Source: [Phialemoniopsis] sp. UDSM-2020
Taxonomy: Eukaryota; Ascomycota; Sordariomycetes; Thyridiales; Thyridiaceae
NCBI GenBank assembly: GCA_018873225.1
Contig: JAEILZ010000007.1
Coordinates: 2,170,001-2,234,000 of the forward strand
Direction: 5' to 3'
DNA: 64,000 nt
The translations under genes and the position numbers were made by a program. Positions 49,001-61,121 of the stretch are shown here, piece after piece. Below the pieces are notes generated by a model. It was not told the DNA's origin and did no database searches. It saw only the letters and a list, made by a program, of their open reading frames with translations. The first letter of the stretch is position 1, and every line of letters starts with the position of its first letter.

Positions 49001-49949
49001 AGAAAGGCAGCATGGTTTCGTGGAGGGAGCGCCGTAACAAGAGTAGAATAACGATGATATAATAAATAATACAGATTCGGCTTTCATTTCTTTGATTTCA
49101 AAACTGCTCAACTACTTTAGATATCCATCAAGCCATATATTGAATAAACACGAAACAAGTGGAAATAAAACCAGACTCACCAAAAGAGGTATGGCAGAAG
49201 CCTTGTCTTTTCCTCCTGAAGAGCTTGACAAATTGCATTCGGTTGACTTCACCACTCATTGAAACCCTTTGAAAAGCCACTGCAACTCCAGACATCTGTT
49301 GGATGTGACTATTACCTGCCTGGGTCCATACGCGAACTCTCCGTCGCTGCTCAGAGACAATGGGCATGATGCCAGTCTGATACTCCACAGTTCTGAGTGC
49401 TGAGAAATAACCACGGTAGCAAATCTACCACGGAGTCTCACGAGGTTGGCATTTTGAGAGCCAAGACTCTTTGATAATGGACCACAAGCAACGGTCCGCG
49501 CTGCGGTGTGCTTTTGTCACGACACAGTGTTCTGATATTTGTTGACAAGATGACCTCTTTTCGCAAATACACAAGATTTGAGCACCCTCAAAGAATATCA
49601 ACTGTGGTTTAACTTCTCGCCTGACTACACAGACCTAACAAACACGCTCTGTCTTCAAAAGAGTTTCCATCGGCAGGGTCTTCACAAGATGCAGTCGCAA
49701 TTCATTCAAGACTGCGGATGTTTAATTCATAGATATACATGAGCTACCTCAGACAAGCAAGACTCAAGTTCGGCATGAACTCTTTTTGGCGAGATTCCCT
49801 AAAACCCAGTTTTACCACAGGCAGAAAAAAGGAAAGCCAATCCCGCAAACATCCCAACGGAAAATGAAGGCCCCAGAGAATGGGCCGAGCAGCCAATCTT
49901 GAAATAGCACCGTGAGAAAACCCTATCCTCCTCCATCTAAGAAAACAGA
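43017..49949. other. 6.9 kb stretch without a supported gene
   Basis: Between the cyclin and SUB2 genes (same strand) I find no frame with family resemblance, despite several 90-170 codon frames on both strands. The first 2 kb is CT/GA-rich and should contain the cyclin promoter and leader. Between about 46.8 and 49.4 kb the minus strand has fragments that look coding-like in shifting frames but cannot be joined. Confidence 0.5.
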
Positions 49950-52063
49950 TTACGAAGCCATGTAAGTGCTGGCATCGATGCCCTCCTTCGGGAACTCACT
50001 GGTGATAGGTCAGTATATATGTTCGGCATCGGCCAGCAATAGGAATCACTTACGGAAGAGCAACCTCGAATCGCTTCTCAATCGACTTGAGGACATCCTT
50101 GTCCTGGTCGTTGCTGACGAAGGAGATGGCTAGACCCTTGGTACCGAAACGACCAGCACGACCGACGCGGTGAAGGTAGGAGTCAGCGTCAGCGGGCAGA
50201 TCGTAGTTGATGGCCAGGTTGATACGCTCGATATCAATACCACGGCCGAAAACATCGGTAGCAACGCAGATACGCTTGTTGAACTCCTTGAACTCCTTGT
50301 AGCGGCGGATACTAAAGCAATGACAATTAGCTCATGGCATATCTAAGTCGGGAGGTTAATACGAACCGCTCCTCCTGGCTAACACCCGAGTGTACGGCGA
50401 TGGAGGGGAAGTTGCACTCCCGCAGAAGCTTGTCGAGCTCAGTAGCACGGAGAGTGCTCTTGACGAAGATGATGACCTGGTTGAACTGGAGCTCGTCAAG
50501 AAGCTCGTTGAGTTTGCGGTTCTTCTCGCGCTCCTCAAGAGGAATGTAGTATTGCTGAAGACCGTGCAGGGTCAACTTGGTATCCTCGTCAACGTAGTGC
50601 TCGGTGGGGTTCTGCATGAACTTCCGGCAGATGGGCTTGATCTCGTCAGAGAGCGTGGCAGAAAACATCATGACCTGCTTCTGAGTAGGAGTGGCACGGA
50701 AGATCTCCTGAACGTCACGTCGCATGTCTGGAGGATAAGTTAGTCATCAAGACTTCTCTCGCGTGTGATGAAGTGATTAGAAGAAGTCAACGTACCGATC
50801 TGGTCAAGCATCTTGTCGCACTCGTCCAGAACAAAGATGCGAACGCTGCCAAGACGCAGATACTTGTCGCGGACGAGCGCATTAAGACGTCCGGGGGTAC
50901 CGACAATGATGTGCGGGTGGGTGTCCTTGTTCTTCAGGACCTCGGCATCCTTCTGGATGGGAGTACCTCCGTAGAAGACGCCAGTCTTGATGTCCGGCAT
51001 GTACTTCGAGAATCGGTTGTACTCGTTGCGGATCTGGAAGGCCAGTTCGCGAGTGTGGCACATGACGAGGACCGAGCACTCGCCAGCAACAGGCTCGACC
51101 TGCTGCAGGGTGGTGAGAACGAAGACAGCAGTCTTTCCGAGTCCGGACTTGGCCTGGCAAATGATGTCTCCACCGAGCATGGCCTGGGGGATACAAGTTT
51201 GCTGAACTGTGTTATCGATCGAAGTTAGATAAAGCGGCCTCAAAATGTGAACGAAGGGCGGAAAGGAAAATCGAGCAGTCCGTCTTGTCCGTCCATCATC
51301 GCAGCCTCGTCCAAATCGCAAACCGAGAAATGTATTCCGAGAGATCGACTAAGCCGGACTCGAAATTTCGAATCGCTAGTTACCGCTGGTAGCTAGCTGT
51401 CAAAGGACGAGGTCATGTCAGCCTCATTGGGTGACGATGCCAGGCTGACAACCGTAGCCGAGCCTCGTGGAGCATCTGGTTCGGACGCTTGGATTCGGCG
51501 TTTCCCACGCCCCAAGTGGTGCCAATATGACCAACAGCCTCCCAGGACGGCTTTCGCCACATTCCGGGCTCTCTCGAGGCTTTCAAAGGTCTCGATGGAC
51601 CGCTGCAAGCATCCAACGATGATCCGATAGCTACAACCAGGATCTGGTCGGGTGGTATTGGCCGCAAATGCGACAGCAAACCCACGGTGGCCGTCAAGCC
51701 GACAAAGCTTTCTTCTTTCTCTTCCTGAAGGAACTGAATCTTCTCCTTTCCGTTGCTTGCGAGATGGACGGACAGACGACGCTCAAAGACTGTGGGGAGG
51801 GTAACGTGGGTTGGGAGATGTTTTTTAAAATGTCAAGACTAACCCTCCGAAGGATGCTCGAAACCGCAGTCGCCGATAGCGCGAAGAAGCTCGGGCTTCA
51901 GCAGGAAGTCGCGGAAACCAGTCGAGTGAATGCCGACATAGCTGCCCTTCTTGTCGACATTGTTGCCAGCACCGGCGATGTCGCCCTTCTTGCCGTTGGC
52001 GGCGGCCTCGTTAGTGTTGAGCTCCTCGTCGGAGTAGTCGATGAGATCCTCCTCAGCAGACAT
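49950..52063 (-). CDS. SUB2: DECD-box RNA helicase SUB2 (UAP56/DDX39B)
   Basis: This helicase acts in spliceosome assembly and, within TREX, recruits export adaptors to mRNA. Exons 52063-51844, 51206-50796, 50727-50367, 50311-50054 and 49998-49950 join with closing frames to 432 residues, the normal family length. Motifs in order: Q-motif region ([28 protein letters not shown]), Walker [10 protein letters not shown] at 92-100, PTREL-equivalent CHTREL, GG and TPGR, DECD at 201-204 (which defines the SUB2 branch), SAT in FSATLSDE, and C-terminal [10 protein letters not shown]. Intron 1 is 637 nt, far longer than others here, with a weak GTTAGT donor; intron 3 also has an unusual GTTCGT donor. 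It is divergent from RPR2. Confidence 0.97.
51207..51843 (-). other. Long first intron of SUB2 (637 nt)
   Basis: Removing it joins HPSE to VQQTCIPQA in the correct phase, as in all SUB2/UAP56 proteins, so it is an intron even though most introns here are 50-85 nt. The donor is GTTAGT and the acceptor ACACAG. No continuing open frame crosses it. Confidence 0.9.
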
Positions 52064-52705
52064 GTTGGATGTTGTCGAAGGGAAGACTGGGATGAATCAA
52101 GTTGGTTAGGTGATGCGAGAAGCTGACAAGCTGTCGCAAAGAATCGCAGGAATCCGACGTAAACAAACGACGGATGGGCTTGGCGGCGGAAGTGGAAAAA
52201 TGGAGAAAGGAACCGGTGAGGTCAGTCGAAGAAGATCAGAGCTCGCAGAGACTGAGAAAAGAGAAAAGGCCACAAGAAGCTGGTGAGAACTCCTGTGTGA
52301 CTTTTGATGGTGATGGAAATTTGAAGGTGAGGTGAGATGGAAGTTGGCGACGACAGGGGGTCCAGGCGTAAAAGGTGGGAAAAATCAGAAAGAGGGAAGG
52401 GAGGCTGTGGAGGGGGAGGTCAGTAGTGGTCAGTGCCTGGGAGGATGGGGGTGTTGCCTCAGCACCGCGCTAGCCCCAAAGGGGACTGGACTCGACTGAG
52501 AGCTTCCACCTAGCTCGCACGAACCATGCCTTGAATCCTCAGCCAGCCCGAAGTCATAAATTCCATGGGTTTTGGATGGCATGAAATGAATTAGTATAAT
52601 GTTTTTCACCATCTTCTCAAGGCCATCAAATTTGAATGATACCTGCCTGCTCTGCTTGAAGTACGAGATATATATAAATATATCAAGGACGCTCAGGCGC
52701 TCGCA
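52064..52705. other. Divergent promoter region SUB2 / RPR2
   Basis: 642 nt without coding sequence. It holds both promoters; the SUB2 side is purine-rich on the plus strand. Confidence 0.6.
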
Positions 52706-53236
52706 ATGGCCAAAGGCAAGCCTGCAGTCGGCGTGCACAACAAACATGTCTACAACCGCCTTTCTTTCCTCTATCAAGCAGCAGCACACCTCGCCGAGGC
52801 TGGCAAAGCCGCCAATGAAACAGCTCTCTCAGGGGAGCAAATCAGGACAGATCAGAAGACCAAGGATACAGAGACCAGACCCTCGGCACCGGCACCGGCC
52901 CATCTAGAGGGATTGTCGAGACGCCTTGTAACCGACTTCCGTGCTGTGGGCTTGAAGACGCAAATCCGCGCCAGCCCCTCCATCAAGCGGACAATCTGCA
53001 AGTTTTGCGATACGTTTCTCCTCGAAGGGCAGACATGCACCTCTGTCGTTGAAAACAAGAGCAAGCACGGCCGCAAACCCTGGGCAGACGTACTAGTCCT
53101 CCGGTGTCATACCTGCGGAGCCGAGAAGCGATTTCCCGTCGCCTCACCCAAGCAGCCGCGGAAATCACAGCGATCCTCTCGAGCAACAGTCCCAGGCCTA
53201 GGGGAGCAAGTTCATGAAGAAAAAGCCATTAGTTGA
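52706..53236 (+). CDS. RPR2: RNase P protein subunit Rpr2/Rpp21 (Snm1 family)
   Basis: A protein subunit of RNase P, the nuclear ribonucleoprotein that matures tRNA 5' ends; a paralogous member, Snm1, belongs to RNase MRP. It is single-exon, 176 residues. The N-terminal helix region (HVYNRLSFLYQAAAHLAEAG) is followed by a basic segment and a zinc ribbon formed by Cys98, Cys101, Cys134 and Cys137 (CKFC...CHTC), with LVTDFRAVGLKTQIRASPSIKRTIC immediately before. This arrangement is characteristic of the Rpr2/Rpp21/SNM1 family. Rpr2 and Snm1 cannot be separated confidently by reading. The stop codon is 91 nt from that of the convergent aldehyde dehydrogenase gene. Confidence 0.9.
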   Translation: MAKGKPAVGVHNKHVYNRLSFLYQAAAHLAEAGKAANETALSGEQIRTDQKTKDTETRPSAPAPAHLEGLSRRLVTDFRAVGLKTQIRASPSIKRTICKFCDTFLLEGQTCTSVVENKSKHGRKPWADVLVLRCHTCGAEKRFPVASPKQPRKSQRSSRATVPGLGEQVHEEKAIS

Positions 53237-53327
53237 AATTATTCTATGAGCGGCACTCGACGAGCTGCACACCTTACTGGTCTGTGGTACATATTATACA
53301 TCTGCAATCGCCCTCTCACAACATTAC

Positions 53328-55295
53328 TTAGCTGTTGCGCAAAATGTTGGCCAACCCCTTGGCTTTCTGCGCTCCGCCGAGGCCATAGCCGACCTCAACC
53401 ACACCCCGCGCAAATTGCCAGCTCTTTGGCTGGCTCTTGATGGGGTATCGGATCGGAGGCGGGATGCCTGTCCTGATGCCCAGCCAACCAAATTTGTCCT
53501 CGCAAATGCTCTTCATGTTGCATACGGACCTGAGACCCTCTTCGGCAGCAAAACGCCCAAAGCCGGAGCCTCCGACGCCACCGAAAGGTAGCTGCACGGC
53601 GTAAAATACGGCAAAATCGTTGACCGCAACCATACCGGCCTTGACGCCGCGGACGACAGCTTGCAGGACCGGGTCCGAGTCGGCGCCAAAAACGGCAGAG
53701 CCGAGGCCAAAGTTGGGCGCGTTGGCAACCCGGAGAACGTCCTCCGCCGAGTTGGATGGCGCCTTCATGATTGTCAAGATGGGACCGAAACACTCTTCCT
53801 GGGCTATGGCCATGTCCGGAGTCACGTCGGCCACAAGAGTTGGGGTGAAATAGTGGCCTTGCGGGTATTCGGGGTGGTTGTAACGCTTTCCGCCAGCCAG
53901 AACCCGTGCTCCGTGAAGGAGGGCGTCGCCGACCAAGCCTTCCAGCTGCGAGAAGCGGTTATCCGAGATCATGGCACCCACATCGGCCTCTGGGCCGAGG
54001 CGCAGGGCCTTGACCCTCTCGACCAGCAGACCGAGTAGCTTATCGTAGATAGCAGGGGTAACAATAACACGCTCAATTCCGATGCAATTTTGACCGCTGG
54101 CCTGGAACGTGCCCCTGAGGATCACTTCCGCAATGCTCTCCAGCCTACCAGCGGCCGAGTCCAGGACGATGAACGGGTCCTTGCCGCCCAGCTCTTGACA
54201 GACAGGAATCATGGCCTTGGCAGCCGAGGCGGCGACCTTCTGAGCAACTGCCTGGGAGCCGATGAAAGTGATGTGGCTAATCTTGGGATGGCTCGTGATA
54301 TGGTTCGCGGTCTGAGGCCAGCACACGACAGTCTGAACAAGGGCGGGATCATGACCGTGGGCAACGAGGGCGCCGCGGACGATGTTGGTAAAGTACTGGG
54401 AGCTCCAAGCAGTCTGCTCCGAAACCTTGACCATGATGCCGTTGCCCGCGAAGATGGACGAGATCATGGGCCCAATGAGGTTATGGAAGGGATAATTCCA
54501 GCTCACGAGTGCAGCGACAATGCCCATAGGCTCATATACAACCGTGTTCCGCTTGTAGGACATGAGTAGGTTTGTCGGCCGCTTTGAAGGTTTAAGAGCC
54601 TTCTCGCCGTGCTTGATGACCCACTGGAGTTTCTCCGTGGTGACTAGGATCTCACCCAACTGAGCGTCGACCATGGTCTTGCCCGAGTCGAGGCAGGCGA
54701 TGCGGCAGATTTCTTCCTGGTTGTCAAGAACATGCTGTAAGAGCGTCGAGAGGACATGGCGGCGTTGGCGGAAGGTTGTACGCGCCCATTTCTCCTGTGC
54801 GGCTTGACACTGCTCAATGGCGCGGTCAATGGCATCCGGTATAGAGGGGTTGACAAAACCGAGGAACTGGCCAGTTGCCGGGGCGTAGCACTGTACTGCT
54901 GTCGAACCGGACGCCTGCAACAGAAAGCTTGATTAGTATCAAGATTCCACATGACAGTCTGCATCGTATGATCCGGAATCCAGTGCCCAAAGGCAATTTA
55001 ACCCACCTTCACACTTGGATGCTCTAGTATTTCCTTCTTCTCGGGAAGCTTGGGAGACGGAATTGTGTATCGAATCGGCGTGTCAGAAGTGCTCGCGCTG
55101 TAGACGGTCCAGAGAATGATGGCGGCGAGCGCAGTCCAGATGGCCGGCCATGCGGCGGCGGGGACCTGTACCGGCCTGGATAAGAGGTAAGCTTTGGCAC
55201 CATAGGAATGAAATATTGAAGAAGTTATCCTACAGTCTCTCCTGGATCCAGACCTCAGCCTGCCGCCAACCTCCCTCGAGAGCTTGGTTCACCAT
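53328..55295 (-). CDS. MSC7: Membrane-anchored aldehyde dehydrogenase (MSC7-type)
   Basis: An NAD(P)+-dependent aldehyde dehydrogenase superfamily member. Exons 55295-55234, 55175-55007 and 54914-53328 join in frame to 605 residues. Residues 27-46 (AAAWPAIWTALAAIILWTVY) are an N-terminal transmembrane anchor not present in ordinary aldehyde dehydrogenases. From residue about 80 the full catalytic domain follows: WNYPFHNLIGP, the catalytic Glu318 in VCQELGGKDPF, and the nucleophile Cys354 in FQASGQNCIGIERV, both intact. This architecture is that of yeast Msc7, an ER-localised, poorly understood protein whose mutant affects meiotic sister-chromatid recombination. The substrate is unknown. The first two short exons are needed to recover the anchor and were found by extending the frame upstream of the long exon. 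Confidence 0.92.
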
Positions 55296-56394
55296 GTTCG
55301 TGCAGTCCTGGGATGCTCTTTGTGCGCGTGCACGATGGCGGCTCGTAAAGCACAATTGGAGGATTGGATGCCGCTCGTCAATAGTAGCAAGAGGGCTAAG
55401 CCGCGACAGTGACGAAATCAATGGCTGCCGTGCTAGGCTCGGGTGTACTTGCTTCCCGTGCAGACGATGCCTGTTCAAGGTTCAAAGAAGCTCTCGTGGA
55501 AATTTGCTCTGGTGGTCCCTCGATTGCGACCCGCACCTCGCGGGTGATTTACAGGGGCACGCCAAGGGGCACCGCCGTACTGCATCGGGTCCTGACCGAG
55601 CCGTGGCACTAGCGCGCAACCTAGGAACCACCCTGAATCTCACATTGCATCGTCACAATGTCGAACAAGAGGATCTGACCACGGATTCGGAAAAAATTCA
55701 GCGTTTTGGCATTGTCTGGTGAACCGATTTTACGTATGCTATCTTCTCTTTTCTCTCAAATGAGCCTCCCAACCCAGTGGGGTCTAACGCCGTGCGAGAC
55801 ATAACAGTCAAAACAAAACAAAGGTAAAGGCAGCGAGACTAGGAAGCCAGTAGGTACTACTTATATACTAGTAACGGAAATGAAAGGCACCAGACTCGTC
55901 AGAGACTGGATGACAGGGGTTCTCGAGAGTGTTCGAGAGTCAGGTATCTCGTAACAATCCCACCATTCTATACCACCTAATGCATAGACATCTCAAGAAC
56001 ATGATAAGCCAAGCTCGATCACCCTGTACACAAGTGATCGGCACAAACATGATGCCACCCCAATAACGCCGGCTGATGAGAGAGAAAACGCGCAACAAAA
56101 AATGACCGAGCTAGTGAACAAGAGGCCAGAGGCAGAGAGAGCGCATCCCGTTTGTGGAATAACGTGAGCCACATGGGCAGCGCCCTCCGGCCTGCCTAGA
56201 ACTATAGATCGCTCATGCAGATCGTAAGTGCATGCGAGATCGGGGATATCAACAAAACCGTAAAGAAAGACGCAAGATGATGCAGGAGGGGATCGCGTAG
56301 CCTAGTATACAGAGAGAGGTAAAAACTGGGACGTCAAACCCAACGTCCTCAGTCCAATATCTGCCCTGGGAGTCAGAGGCCTTGTGGTCGTCTT
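55296..56394. other. Intergenic: ALDH promoter and flippase 3' flank
   Basis: 1.1 kb between two minus-strand genes. Mostly the aldehyde dehydrogenase promoter and flippase 3' UTR; no gene seen. Confidence 0.55.
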
Positions 56395-59300
56395 TTAGCC
56401 ATTGTGCTTGCTCTTGGCTGAGATGATAGAAAGACCCCTGAGTCGTCCCGGAACAAAGCGACTACTGCTCGGCGGGTGCCGTGAGTCGCGATGCGCGGAA
56501 TGAGAAGATTCAATCCTGGACAGGCGGGCTGCTGTGGTGAAGTCGTTGCTGGCCTCGTAGCTTGCCCGGACACGGTCCATAGAAGCTCTCATCCGATCAT
56601 ACGAAGGCCGAGCTCGATCAATGGACGGGCGTGCAGGTATTTCCGGCATGTCGGGCATCTCGGAAGATGACCGATGGTGTGTATAGTTTGTCCCATCACT
56701 GCCGTTCTGCGTGCGTGTGTTGTGTGTCGCGACCGACGGAGGGTAGATGGGGCGCCGATCCTCGTCCACGCTGGCGTATTGTGCATGTTTGCCCTTTCTC
56801 GAAGAGTGAGAAGAGTCGCTCGATTTGCCACTCGGAGTCTTCTCAGGTTTGGCTGGGTCGTGAGTCTTAAACATGCCCAGCTGGACCTGCTCTCGGATGA
56901 TATCCACATCGTACGGCCAGTAGACCTTTTGTACAGCCTTGATGGCGTAACGAGGGAACATACACATCACAGGCGTGATGAGCATGATCAACCAGAAATT
57001 GAGCTCGCCATAGACTTGCGGGGCTGCCTTGTAGAAATAGGCCGAGTAGGTGTTTGTGGTGAAGACGCCTGTCCAGAAGAAGATGAACAGGTCACTAAGT
57101 GCGACGACGAGGCACATCAACCAGTCCCATCGGTAACAGTTGATGAGAATGTAGAGGTTGATAACAATGACGGCGGGGTGCATAATGTAGCACCCCAGTC
57201 GAAGTCGATCAGCCACGTCCAAGCCATTGAATGTCACGAAAGCACCACCCGTGAAACTGAGGTAGGGCACAAAAAAGCACATGGCGGACTGATAGACGCC
57301 GTCGAACATGTAGAGCCTGTATAATTTGGCCCCGAATTAGTTATGACCACGAGATAAATCAAATACAAGGGTCGCATAGAGAAGACCTACCAGAACTTTC
57401 GCTGGGTCCATTCGAGCCGCTCGATACCGCGTCGGTAAAGCTGCGGCACAGCCAGCGAAACCGTGTCGGAAACGTCCTGATCGAGAACGCCGATGAGGAT
57501 GACAGGCACAGAGGTGAAGAAGAGGTTGAACATGAGGATGTAGGTGTAGTCGAAGACGTATGTGATGTCGAAATTGCAATAGATCTGGAACCAGAAGATG
57601 GCGAAGACCCAGACAATATTCTTGTAGAAGAAGTTGCTGATACACTCGGCGAGTCGTCGATATGACCAACGTCCATGAACAAGCACAAGCCTCTGCAAGA
57701 AACGGAATTGCCCGATGGCGTAATCCGAGGACATGACGGCCTGGCGTCCCTCCAAACCAGCAATACCTACACCGACGTCTGCCTCTTGGATCATGGCCAC
57801 GTCGTTGGCACCATCACCAATGGACAGGGTCATGACATCAAGGCCACTCTTGACCATAGCACAGACTGCCGCCTTCTGGGCTGGGCTAACACGGCAGCAA
57901 AGCACAGATTTGCATTGCTTGCACAACAGCAGAAACTTCTGTTTCAGTGTGTCATCCAGCACGAAGCGCAGGGTGAAGCCGTCAATCACCAGAGCGTGAG
58001 TTGGGGCGGGGGCCTCGTGATTCTTCTTTGCTGCGGCAAGATCCTCGTCGCTTCCCGTGAGCCCAAAGGAGTGCAGGTGCGTATCGAGCTCTTGCTCGAG
58101 TTGCTCGAGATAGTATTCCTCGGTAGTACCACCACTCTCATCTTCGTCGACTCTTAAGCGGAGCAGTTCCATGTCATTGTTGAGGACATTGCACGAGAAT
58201 CCAATGTTGATCGCAGTCTCAACCTTGTCACCCGTGAGAACCCAAAGCTTGATACCCGCCTCACCAAGCAGCGCGATGGTGTCAGGGACACCGTCTTGTA
58301 AGCGGTCCTCGATTGCAGTCCCTCCCAGAAGAGTGAGATCCTGTTCAATCTGGTCCGCAGCTGCCTCCATCTTCTCCTCTCGCTCTTCCAGTGCGGTTGC
58401 AGCAGCGTCGTGGATCTTACGCCAGCTGTAGTATTCATCCTCGCTTAGAACGCGCTGAGCGATGCAAAGGGTCCGCAATCCTTCGCGAGCAAACATTTCC
58501 AAATGGTCGGCCGTGGTTTTCCGCAGCTCCATCTGCTCGCCTCGTCTGAGTCGAGAGTAGATGATACTGTCGGCGCCCTTGCAGAAGAGGACGATCTGGC
58601 CATCGGGCATCTTCACGATTGCGCTCATACGCTTTCGGGTCGAGTTGAACTCAATCGTGTTCAAGATGGGATAGTGTCGCTCTTCACCCATCACGTTGAG
58701 TCTAATGCCGTCCTGGGTGTTGCCGAGAACTGTAAAACCCATGTCCCTAGCGGTCGCCACCAAAGCAGCCTCATCTGGAGATTGCGCTTTGAAGATGATC
58801 TTTGGCGGATCGCCGGGTTCCTTCTCGGTCAAGACACTGTGGCAAAGAGCAAGTGCAAGCATGAAGCGATCATTAGCTTGTTGCTGCTCTGCTCCATGCA
58901 AACCTGCGAGGTCGTCGACAAAGTCGGGAGCGATGAAGGTCAACTCGTCGTCGTGAAGGTAGGGATTGTCGTGCATGTGACGTAGTCCCTGAATCGTACG
59001 GATTTTGGCCGCGGCTATTTCTACTCTCGCCCTCTCGGCCTCCTTCTCCACATCGATGCCTAGACGCTTTTGCATACCAGCCTGCGCTTCGGTGTATGCT
59101 TCACCATATGGCTGGCCGTTGATCGTGGCTTTCTTGAACTCCATGACGTTTTGCGTCAAAGTGCCGGTCTTGTCCGAGAAGACGTATTCGATCTGACCCA
59201 GGTCATCCGAAATATTCCATGACTTTGGAATGCACGCCTGCTCAATCGTGTCATCGTACATCTCGACGTCGCTGTAGATGAAGATTGCTTGAAGAGTTCG

Positions 59301-61121
59301 CACGATTTCGAGAGTGATGTAGAGCGAGATGGGAACCAAGTTCTGGAACAAGATAATCGCCGCCCAGAACGAGATAAAGCCAGCAACGCCGGGGGTGCCT
59401 CCGTCCGGCTCCATATTGAAGTAGTGCAGAGACAAGTCGGTCCTTGCCCAGGCCACGCCGTTGACAACACCTGCAAGAATGCACATGACGATGAGGACAC
59501 CAAAATTCCAGACAACGTTGTAGTTGAGTTCCCTGGCGATTCTGGCGCGCTTGCTCGGTGTAATGCCTGCATTCATCATGATCTTCGTATCGTGACCCGT
59601 GAACATGACGATGCCAAGAGCCCACTCAGTGTTTCTCAGATTGCATCCACGCAGCAGCACATTGTCAATCGTGATGGGTTCCGACATCTCGCGGGGGATG
59701 CCATTAGCGGTGTTTGGCACCTTCTGCTCCCACCTGACCGCACCGTTGTACTTGTAGAGATTCGGCTGAGGCGGTTCGCTTTCAATCGAGAACTGGGCTC
59801 TTTCACAGTCTCTGGCATGCTTCAGATTGCGGCCACACCGGAGGCTGGTACGAAACTTGAGGTTGGTCTCTCCGTCCAGATTCTTCGTCTCAATGTAGCA
59901 AGCACCCTCGGGGTCCGAGGTTGACAGAATGATGACATCTGCAGGGAGTTCCTCGTCGTTGTAGATACGGACGAAGTCGCCGACCTGGATGTCCTTCCAA
60001 GCGCCCCGGTGAAAACGGGCCTTGCCCTCGGGGTGGATGTCGTGATTGATCATATCAGGCTTGATCTGCCTCAAGTCGACCTCGTTGCCCTGGAATGAGA
60101 ATGCGGAAACGGGTCGCTCCTGCGTCTCTACCTGAAGTTGACCAGCTTGGTCTGTCTTGGGTCGAGGCGAGGGGACTGGTGTCATCTGTATCTCCTCTCG
60201 GGCAGACATGAATGATGTTCGTTCACTGCGTGGCGAGACGACCGATTCGCGGTGTGCCCTCGTCTCGATGGATATGCGGGGGTCGACACCAGTGAGAGCT
60301 GGACCATCCTGTCCCTTTCGATCCTTTTTCCACAATCCCTCAATCGAGCCCCATATCCTAGCCATAAACCTCGTTGTGGCCTTCTTGAACCGTCTCCAGC
60401 CGGAGACATTGTCCTCTTTAACATTGACATTGTTCCAGCCACAGAGACGATAAACAGGCGAGTTGTTGAGCAACTTATCAGATGCCGTTCTCCTCCAGTC
60501 CTCGATAGCGTCCTTGATCGCCGTGACCGTGATGATGAAAATCAACGGGACGGCGTTCAATCCTGGGTTGACTCCTCCAAAGATAGGAAAGATCTAAAAC
60601 GGTTAATTGGGTTGTCCGACGGCCACTAAGGCTTGATAATTGGCATAGTAAGTACTTACAACCAGGATGACGACGAAGAGGAAGAAGATGTTGGCAATGT
60701 TGTGAAATTGGAACCAAATGTTCTTGGGAATGAATGATAGGGGCGTGTATTTCGCCGTGCGGATCTTGTTACGGGCATAATGGGTTACGGGGTCCCCGTT
60801 CTCGTCCTTGAGGTGATCGGGGAGCGGGCGGTTGAAGTAGAGTGTTCTCGGCGGCGCGGCGTCGCTGTCGATGGACTCTGTTTCGCCAGCATCATCATTC
60901 CGCAGCGACTCCGACCCGCCCGACGCCCGCTTCTTCTCAGCGGATGTCCTCTTGTTATTTGCGCGACCGAGCAGTGACAAGCGCTTCAGGTTGCTACTTT
61001 TGACAGTCAACTTCCGCGTCGCCCATCGCGACCTTTTCGTGCGGGCAGCCGCCTTCTGTCCACCTTCCTGCTGCTCAGGTCGAGGAACATGTTCGGGTTC
61101 GGTGGTAGTTATGGTCGTCAT
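56395..61121 (-). CDS. DNF1: P4-ATPase phospholipid flippase, Dnf1/Dnf2 type
   Basis: It moves phospholipids (phosphatidylethanolamine and phosphatidylcholine in yeast Dnf1/2) from the outer to the inner leaflet of plasma and endosomal membranes. Exons 61121-60660, 60593-57391 and 57316-56395 join to 1528 residues, normal for Dnf proteins. The N-terminal cytosolic tail is basic and Ser-rich. TM1-2 (IPKNIWFQFHNIANIFFLFV, then IFPIFGGVNPGLNAVPLIF) are followed by the actuator DGETNLK at about 394-400. Asp628 in SDKTGTLTQNV is the phosphorylated residue. Later come TGDKVETAINIGFSC and GDGANDVAMIQEADVGVGI, then the TM7-10 cluster split by the last intron. The C-terminal tail is Ser/Arg-rich. FPIFGG, NNSPVYRLCGWNN and EDNVSGWRRFKKA are typical of the Dnf1/2 rather than Drs2 branch. 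The partner Cdc50/Lem3 subunit is not in this window. Confidence 0.96.
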
